Origin: a virus
Virus record (IMG/VR): IMGVR_UViG_3300007735_000631
Location: 1-33,163 of that record
Strand: one strand, 5' to 3'
Length of the DNA: 33,163 bases
This document shows positions 27,907-33,163 of the stretch, one piece after another. The position numbers and the translations under genes were made by a program. Below the pieces are notes generated by a model that worked only from the letters and a program-made list of their open reading frames with translations, searched no databases and was not told where the DNA came from. Numbering within the stretch: position 1 is the first letter of the stretch; each line of letters begins with the position of its first letter.

Positions 27907-27944
27907 CCAGAAACCTTCTGGACGGAGGGTAGCTTTTAGGCTAC
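27907..27944 (-). other. Two tandem RNA hairpins before the scaffold gene
   Basis: In the 52-nt gap upstream of the scaffold ATG (27888) two perfect inverted repeats occur: CCAGAA-ACC-TTCTGG (27907-27921) and GTAGC-TTTTAG-GCTAC (27929-27944); the second covers the stop of the 79-aa gene. No T-run follows. They may be RNA processing or mRNA-stabilising elements just before the two most-needed head genes. Confidence 0.5.
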
Positions 27945-28180
27945 AGAATCTTCCACTTCTTCTCTTTAATTACAGTTTCCGAGGCTAAACCTTCTAGGTG
28001 TCCTGTAATCAGTTCCAATGTCTTTATGTGCCGATAAGCATCCTCACGCCTATCAGATTCTTCTGCACTTGTGTTAATTATTACACTAATCTGCTCATTT
28101 TTCAAATTATTTAATACTTCTTTGAAAAAGTCATCATTTAATAGGTTTTTAGCCCATTGTGCTAACAGGTGCTTGTCCAT
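27941..28180 (-). CDS. Hypothetical helical protein (79 aa)
   Basis: A 79-aa helical protein (MDKHLLAQWAKNLLNDDFF..., YRHIKTLELITGHLEGL). I have seen small proteins of this kind between portal and scaffold genes of podoviruses, with no function assigned. It overlaps the end of the SGNH-like gene by 32 nt and has no strong ribosome site; translation may depend on the upstream gene. Confidence 0.7.
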   Translation of the reverse strand: MDKHLLAQWAKNLLNDDFFKEVLNNLKNEQISVIINTSAEESDRREDAYRHIKTLELITGHLEGLASETVIKEKKWKIL

Positions 28181-30407
28181 ATTGGTTTTGTATTCCAGAA
28201 ATAATGTCGTTGATACTCAATCCACTTGCTGAAGGCATACCCTGCTTGCTACCCAAGATGCTCATTAAGTCGTTGTAACTCATGCTTGAGGGTTGTGAAT
28301 ACTTAACTGGCTCTGGTACTTTTCCATAGTTAGGGTCTAAGAACTTCTCCCATTGCGTCCCAATGAGTAGGTTTCTGTCTCCAAAGTTAATCGGAGGCAA
28401 TGCAATAAATGGTGCAGTCGTTGGTTTAGGAGGAGTCTTCCAATCTTCTGGAATAGGAACAATATCGAATCCAGTTGGTGTGCCAGTATTAGACAAAGCA
28501 GCACCTGCACCAAGCAAACCAGCCGCAGACAAAGCCAACTGAGCAATCTTAATTGGGTCAGTTTCTTTTGGTTTTTCAGCAGTTATTTTAGGAACTTCTA
28601 ATGGTGTAGTTGGCTGAATCAATGGAATTGTTGCAGCAGTAATAGCATCTGTAATGCTAGATGGTCTTTGACCAATAATAGTTTGTTGCGGAATGGGTTG
28701 TGTTACGGCAGGAGGGGCAGTAGGAGTTGTTGCCAATAAATTTACTACTTGGTCTGCTGTAAGTGGTCTATCACCAGTAATTTTTACAGTTTCTGGTGCA
28801 TTTGTAATCAATGCGTTATTTATAGCATTTAATGTTTGTTGGTCAACTTGTTTTGGTGCTTCTACCTTAACAGTTCCTGCATCTGGTATTGTAGCTATTG
28901 TGTTTAATACACTGCTTAATGATGTGGGCGCAGAACCTGTAATCGCAACAGTACCGCCATCCGTAACTGGTGTGCTTACTGCTACTGGTGTTGTAATAGC
29001 AGTACCACCTGCATTAGTAATGAAATCATCAATCTGAGCATTAGTCAAACCTGCTCTTTGCAAGTCATTGATAAAGTTAGTCTCAGTTGCATCAGCAATC
29101 TGCGCTGGAGTCATCGTGTTAAAGTTAACAGGAACATCCATTGAGGCAATATAGTCCTTCAATGCACTACCTGCGTAAGCACCACCACCACCCAATAAAG
29201 CGGCTTTTAATGTGTCTTCTGCACTACCACCCGTCAAAGCAGTAGAACCACCTGCAATGGTTGCGCCAGTAGCACCAGCCAAAGCAGAACCAGTTAGACC
29301 AGTAGCACCTGCAATCAGATTGCTTAAATAAGGCGCACCAAGAACACTGGCAGCCAAAGCAAGAACAGGACGAGAAGCGGCTAACAAGCCTTGGTCACCA
29401 CCACCTGCAAAAGTACCAGAATCAATTACTTCGCCAGTTTTAGGGTTAACTGTCTGCCAATTAGCTTTGTTATTAGGGTCAACTCGTGTTTCATAAACAA
29501 CTTGAGGAACACCTGCAATCTGTTGCTCAATGTTATCGCCTTCGATAACTTTACCTCTGGTAGTTGGTATTACAGGCATAGTCTGTCCAGTTTGTGCTAT
29601 CTGTGTAATCTGTGCAGGTGTAGTCGCAACTACGTTTGATGTTTGTACTTGCTTAATTGCCTCTGGTGTACTAGATGGGACATCATTCTTAAACTGAGAT
29701 AAAGAATCAATAACAGCTTGGTTATAGACTGCTGTTCCTTCTGCGTTTGTGTGCAAAGCATCTACTAACAACTTCTTGTTTTGCAGAATCTCACCCTGTA
29801 CGCCTACTAAAGCAACATTCTTATTTTCTTTAGCAATCTCGTTAAATAATGGGTCAACTTTAGGGTCAAAGTTGTTTGTCACCACATCATTGATAGACGC
29901 AGCATAAGGAGAACCAGTAAGGACAACATTAACACCTTGGTCACCCAAAGTTTTAACAATCTGGTTTATGTTGTCTTTGATAGTTCCTTTATCTACGCCT
30001 TGTAGAAAATCAACTCCACCTGTTTGCAAGAACACAGTAGCGTTAGAGTCAAACTGACCACCACCTGCTAGGTAAGTATTTAGCTGATTGAGAGTGTCAG
30101 CAGTCGTAGCACCACCTACCGCATAGTTAGATGTAGCTTGACCAGTTGCTTGTGTTAGTTGTTCTGGCAATGCAGTATTAAGGCTATTCCAACTAGCACC
30201 AGCCAAAATGTTCCCACCAAGCAAACCGCCTGACTTACCACCAGTTGCATTGGCTACGTCTTCACCAGAGATTCCATACTGAGCCATAGCTGCTTGAGTA
30301 GTTGCGGCATCTGGACTAGAAGCTAGAAAATCACGGATGGTTGCATAAAGGTCTTCAGCAGAACCACCTGTGTTTATCCGATAGCGCATTGCATCAGAGA
30401 TAGCCAT
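28149..30407 (-). CDS. SGNH-esterase-like virion protein
   Basis: A 752-aa protein. Residues 1-60 form a helical start (AMRYRINTGGSAEDLYATIRDFL). Residues about 65-238 look like an SGNH/GDSL hydrolase: block I GASW (70-73; Ser72 the nucleophile, Ala replacing the usual Asp), NYAVGGATTADTL (94-105) for block II, FLQTGGVDFL (126-135) for block III with Asp in the Asn place, and DALHTN (216-221) for the catalytic Asp-His. Next come Ala/Gly-rich membrane-like segments (342-412), repeats of the type VxITGxxP (about 487, 541, 576, 606) and a C-terminal region (DRNLLIGTQWEKFLDPNYGK) that I have seen in virion proteins of other podoviruses. Esterase activity on host surface glycan acetyl groups is plausible; the altered motifs make it uncertain. 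Confidence 0.75.
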   Translation of the reverse strand: MAISDAMRYRINTGGSAEDLYATIRDFLASSPDAATTQAAMAQYGISGEDVANATGGKSGGLLGGNILAGASWNSLNTALPEQLTQATGQATSNYAVGGATTADTLNQLNTYLAGGGQFDSNATVFLQTGGVDFLQGVDKGTIKDNINQIVKTLGDQGVNVVLTGSPYAASINDVVTNNFDPKVDPLFNEIAKENKNVALVGVQGEILQNKKLLVDALHTNAEGTAVYNQAVIDSLSQFKNDVPSSTPEAIKQVQTSNVVATTPAQITQIAQTGQTMPVIPTTRGKVIEGDNIEQQIAGVPQVVYETRVDPNNKANWQTVNPKTGEVIDSGTFAGGGDQGLLAASRPVLALAASVLGAPYLSNLIAGATGLTGSALAGATGATIAGGSTALTGGSAEDTLKAALLGGGGAYAGSALKDYIASMDVPVNFNTMTPAQIADATETNFINDLQRAGLTNAQIDDFITNAGGTAITTPVAVSTPVTDGGTVAITGSAPTSLSSVLNTIATIPDAGTVKVEAPKQVDQQTLNAINNALITNAPETVKITGDRPLTADQVVNLLATTPTAPPAVTQPIPQQTIIGQRPSSITDAITAATIPLIQPTTPLEVPKITAEKPKETDPIKIAQLALSAAGLLGAGAALSNTGTPTGFDIVPIPEDWKTPPKPTTAPFIALPPINFGDRNLLIGTQWEKFLDPNYGKVPEPVKYSQPSSMSYNDLMSILGSKQGMPSASGLSINDIISGIQNQYGQAPVSTMG

Positions 30408-30409
30408 GA

Positions 30410-32542
30410 TTAACCCCTAATCTCTACGTTAGATGTTATGCCAGCACCAATCTTCATTGCTTTCAATTGTGCTTCTGCTTCAAACTCTTGTTGCTTTAAA
30501 GCAAAATAAGCCTGTTGCTTCTCACGCTCTAGTTGCAACTTAGACGCTTCCTTCTCACGCATTAACTGCATATCAAGACCAGCCTTCTGTTGAGCCATCT
30601 GCAAATCTGCTTGCATTTGTTGTTGTTGCATCTGCAAATCAGCTTGTGCTTTAGCTTGGTTGGCTTGTATCTCAGCCTGAGTCCTAGCCATCAATGCTTG
30701 AACTTCTGGAGGCATCTGCTGTTGTTGAGGAGGAGGATTACTTAACGCTTGGTCTTGCTCTGGTGTAATCGCTTTGTAGAACTCAGCACTATCTTTAAAA
30801 CCAGCAATCTCTACCATGCGTCCCAAAGTACCACGATACTGAGCAGGTGAAACGTAAGGGTTGGCAGGGCCATACTGAGCAATCAACTGCTCTTGTTTAG
30901 CAAGAACCATCGACAACATAGCCATCTGTTCCTGACGATTTCCTGCACCCAGACCCACGTTGATAGACACATCGTATTGGTTAGCCCATGTACGAGGGTC
31001 AAACTCTACGAATTCTCCTCTCATACGCACCAAACGAGCCTTATCTTGATACTTACAAAGCAAGTGCAAGATACCCTTAAACAATGACTTAACGCCTGTC
31101 TCAGCAAAGATTCTAGCCATCAGTTCAATCTTACCTGCGCCAGCTTGTTGCATCGAGGCTACTGCTGCTGCCGTGACATTCTGCAAGATAGATGGGTCTA
31201 AACCCTGTGAAGCATCACTAACGCCTGTACGCTTAGACTGAACAGTATCCAAATACTGAAGCATTGGGAAAGCCTGATTTGCTACGTTCTGAACTACAAG
31301 TTGTTGAACAGCGTTCGGAGACTTAACACGAATAACACCACCAGCAGTAGATGTAAGTAGGTCATCTAAATTTGCCTGTCCTTCCACGGCTACTACTCGT
31401 GCGTTGTTGGTCAGATATAAGTTATCCAACATCTGACGAGTGATAGTCGTCTTGATTAACTGAATGTCTGTTGTTCTATCGGCTAGTGAATTACCAAAGA
31501 ACTTATGTGGGATAGGGATAGGACAAATAGAGTGGAAAGGAACATAGTCCACTTCCTCAACCATCTCCTTACCCTTCTCGTCCTCAAGAATCTCGTTAGA
31601 AGCGTAGAACACTTGAACCAATGAAGCAATGCCTTTTCCGTCTATATCAGTTTTGACATAGCACTCAAAGACTTCAATCTCTTGCATTGATGGGTCATCA
31701 GTCTGAACTTGGTAAGGCTGCTCACCTGCGGAGTAACGAGCCACACGCTCTGGTGTGTACGCCAAAGCATCACCCATCTGCAAGCCTTCTACCTGCTTCT
31801 TGTTAAACCCCATAGCCACTAAGGTGCTACGAGTTAACATTTGTCTGTGGGCTACGAAAGGTGAATCAGCAATAGTTCTAGCCTTCTTGCTAATCAGAAA
31901 TTCCTCTGGAGGCACGTTCTCAATCGTTACCTTGCCTGATTTCTTTTTCTTCTGCACTACCACGTTATGAGTAGCACCCATGACAGGCATACCCATAGGG
32001 TCAATTACTGGTTGTCCATTAGGGTCAAATATTGGAAACTCTGTCGTATCTTGTTCGACAATCTCCATGCTCTCGTCAGACATCAGCATTGCTAACTCAT
32101 CGTTTGATAAGTCAAAGTAACGCTCTTTGATAATGTCTTCTTTGTCTTCCCAATATGCTTTTACGATGCCGTTCTTCTGTAGCAAGGCATCCTTAAACCA
32201 ATCGTGCAGAATAGCTACGCCTTCATTATCTCGATTGAACACCCAATTACAGTAGTCTGTCGCTTGTTTTGCGGATGCTTCATCCCTCGGGCCTTGTGGC
32301 TCAAAGACTACGATATTGTCTGAGCCTGTAAAGATACGGACTAGACTAGGCAAAGCACCATCAATCGCCTCTGCCACTTCACCAGTAACGATTTGAGACT
32401 TACCCTCAACCTCATTTCCGTAAGGTTGACGGAGATATGCTTCTAAAGCCTGTTTGCGTTGGTCAACAGTCTCGCTTTCAATAAATCCAATAGCATCATC
32501 AATCTCTGCTTGTAGGATTGATTTCAAGTCGTTCTGTTCCAT
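30410..32542 (-). CDS. Portal protein
   Basis: A 710-aa protein that forms the dodecameric portal through which DNA passes. Recognisable features are QALEAYLRQPYGNEVEGKSQIVTGEVAEAIDGALPSLVRIFTG at the N-terminus, NWVFNRDNEGVAILHDWFKDALLQKNGIVKAYWE, PEEFLISKKARTIADSPFVAHR and RQMLDNLYLTNNARVVAVEG. The C-terminal ~130 residues are a Gln/Ala-rich coiled coil (MQQQQMQADLQMAQQKAG...) resembling the barrel extension of P22-type portals, which contacts the packed DNA. The ATG at 32542 has AAGGA 6 nt upstream. Confidence 0.95.
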   Translation of the reverse strand: MEQNDLKSILQAEIDDAIGFIESETVDQRKQALEAYLRQPYGNEVEGKSQIVTGEVAEAIDGALPSLVRIFTGSDNIVVFEPQGPRDEASAKQATDYCNWVFNRDNEGVAILHDWFKDALLQKNGIVKAYWEDKEDIIKERYFDLSNDELAMLMSDESMEIVEQDTTEFPIFDPNGQPVIDPMGMPVMGATHNVVVQKKKKSGKVTIENVPPEEFLISKKARTIADSPFVAHRQMLTRSTLVAMGFNKKQVEGLQMGDALAYTPERVARYSAGEQPYQVQTDDPSMQEIEVFECYVKTDIDGKGIASLVQVFYASNEILEDEKGKEMVEEVDYVPFHSICPIPIPHKFFGNSLADRTTDIQLIKTTITRQMLDNLYLTNNARVVAVEGQANLDDLLTSTAGGVIRVKSPNAVQQLVVQNVANQAFPMLQYLDTVQSKRTGVSDASQGLDPSILQNVTAAAVASMQQAGAGKIELMARIFAETGVKSLFKGILHLLCKYQDKARLVRMRGEFVEFDPRTWANQYDVSINVGLGAGNRQEQMAMLSMVLAKQEQLIAQYGPANPYVSPAQYRGTLGRMVEIAGFKDSAEFYKAITPEQDQALSNPPPQQQQMPPEVQALMARTQAEIQANQAKAQADLQMQQQQMQADLQMAQQKAGLDMQLMREKEASKLQLEREKQQAYFALKQQEFEAEAQLKAMKIGAGITSNVEIRG

Positions 32543-32678
32543 TTTTGTCCTTTGGAGGGCGACCCATTCGGGGTTTATCCGATTGTAATACTTTTACCAC
32601 ATTTTCCAACATTTCGAGTCGCAATTCAAGTTCTTTTACTTTAGGGGCTAAATTAACGCCTTGTCGTTCAACAATCAT
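32499..32678 (-). CDS. Small protein between terL and portal, with GRPPK motif
   Basis: A 59-aa protein. The N-terminus (VKELELRLEMLENVVKVLQSD) is a heptad-patterned coiled coil, then KPRMGRPPKDKNGT, an AT-hook-like GRP(P)K basic patch. The ATG at 32678 overlaps the terL stop as ATGA (a GTG at 32687 extends the frame by three codons). Its last 44 nt overlap the portal gene, so two frames are used there. It may be a DNA-binding or packaging accessory factor; only the motif supports this. Confidence 0.7.
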   Translation of the reverse strand: MIVERQGVNLAPKVKELELRLEMLENVVKVLQSDKPRMGRPPKDKNGTERLEINPTSRD

Positions 32679-33163
32679 ACAATCCACTTCGGTGCTGAGT
32701 TAATAGGCTTAGACCACGTTGAATGACCTTCATCCAATCCAAGGGCTAAGTAACGGAAAGAATCAGAGCCATGACTAGACCAATCGTGTAGTGGTCTTTC
32801 ATAGAATATCTTACGCTTCTCATCGTAATCTCTGCGGTAATTTCTCAGGCAGTTCAGTCCTGTTTGCACTTTTGGTACATTAAACCAGCACCTTGGAAGC
32901 AACCTTCTAACCGCTTGGATGCCATCGTCTAGTCCCATCCTCGGGGCTATTTTGACTTCTAACCCTGAATCCTCAAGCATCTCTAGTCGGCTTTTACCTG
33001 TGCCTAACTCCCTAACTCTTACGTCATGGGGCAGAATATGCTCTGCTTTTGAGTAGTCGTTATCTTTAATCCACTTAACGTAATGGTCTAAACCCACCCC
33101 ATGATTCTCGTAGTAGTCAAGTAATCTGACCTCAGTACCAACCAACTGAGCCACCCAGATAGA
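32675..33163 (-). CDS. terL: Terminase large subunit, C-terminal part (continues from position 1)
   Basis: This is the nuclease half of TerL; the ORF enters from base 33163 and, after closing the circle, joins the ATPase half at bases 1-898. Conserved points are VRLLDYYENHGVGLDHYVKWI (strand-helix of the RNase H-like fold), HDVRVRELGTGKSRLEML and the C-terminal HDWSSHGSDSFRYLALGL, whose Asp is a catalytic metal ligand. Together with the WDLGMGD Asp in the other segment this gives the expected nuclease site. Bases 33037-33163 duplicate 1-127. Confidence 0.95.
   Translation of the reverse strand, partial: SIWVAQLVGTEVRLLDYYENHGVGLDHYVKWIKDNDYSKAEHILPHDVRVRELGTGKSRLEMLEDSGLEVKIAPRMGLDDGIQAVRRLLPRCWFNVPKVQTGLNCLRNYRRDYDEKRKIFYERPLHDWSSHGSDSFRYLALGLDEGHSTWSKPINSAPKWIV
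33037..33163. repeat. Terminal direct repeat, second copy
   Basis: Identical to bases 1-127 over its full length; see the first copy. Confidence 0.95.

Noticed and set aside
28693-29037. 114-aa hydrophobic plus-strand ORF
   Set aside because: It is antisense to the SGNH-like protein gene; its hydrophobicity follows from the complement of Thr/Asn/Gln-rich codons.
1-33163. Integrase, attachment site, tRNA, CRISPR array, reverse transcriptase or diversity-generating repeat
   Set aside because: I looked for these and saw no supporting sequence on either strand.

Overview
This window is a complete small tailed-phage genome from a circular assembly. Its first 127 bases recur exactly as its last 127 (1-127 = 33037-33163), so the unique circle is 33,036 bp, opened inside the large terminase gene. 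The genome encodes a P22/SU10-like short-tailed (podovirus) particle: terminase, portal, scaffold, SU10-type capsid protein, adaptor, beta-propeller-like tail component and S74 tail fibre. It has no DNA polymerase, primase, helicase, RNA polymerase or integrase. It probably depends on the host replisome, which a loader-like protein may recruit. The style of the Cro-like protein, the Ref-like HNH protein and several small proteins recalls phages of Betaproteobacteria, possibly freshwater ones. That host guess is inference only.

Layout. A divergent control region lies at 8403-8540. Leftward (minus strand) run a 50-aa Cro-like repressor (missed by length cut-offs), a winged-helix protein, a replication/loader protein, a TET-associated-type glycosyltransferase, a RusA-like resolvase, several small unknowns and a Ref-like HNH protein. 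This block ends at a textbook terminator (3729-3755). A probable promoter overlapping that terminator restarts transcription into a Cys-rich protein, four tiny basic proteins, a ParB-methyltransferase fusion, TerS and TerL (across the window ends). The minus strand then continues downward from 32678: small GRPPK protein, portal, SGNH-esterase-like virion protein, scaffold, major capsid protein, a terminator, adaptor, tail and repeat proteins, candidate ejection proteins and the tail fibre. A lysis region rich in tiny membrane proteins follows, then endolysin, metallopeptidase, metallophosphoesterase and a 47-aa membrane protein.

Rightward (plus strand, 8541-10616) is a short operon: three tiny proteins, a DUF1071/Sak-type annealing protein, a small SSB-like protein, a possible 24-aa leader ORF, a PD-(D/E)XK-like protein and a MazG-like pyrophosphohydrolase. 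It converges on the end of the minus block with an 8-nt gene overlap.

Genes are packed with ATGA/GTGA/TTGA stop-start overlaps, so translational coupling is probably pervasive. About ten genes too short for usual ORF cut-offs were recovered by reading these junctions. Points most worth a second look are: an inverted duplicate of the rightward promoter and leader upstream of the 4915 gene, lacking the segment with the -35 and putative operator half-site; a predicted leaderless repressor mRNA; a structural protein made of ten 20-aa repeats followed by 10-aa repeats; an SGNH-like domain with GAS in place of GDS between portal and scaffold; and the glycosyltransferase plus methyltransferase pair, which hints at modified DNA. 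No stretch over 300 bases lacks a gene, and I saw no tRNA, CRISPR array or insertion sequence.
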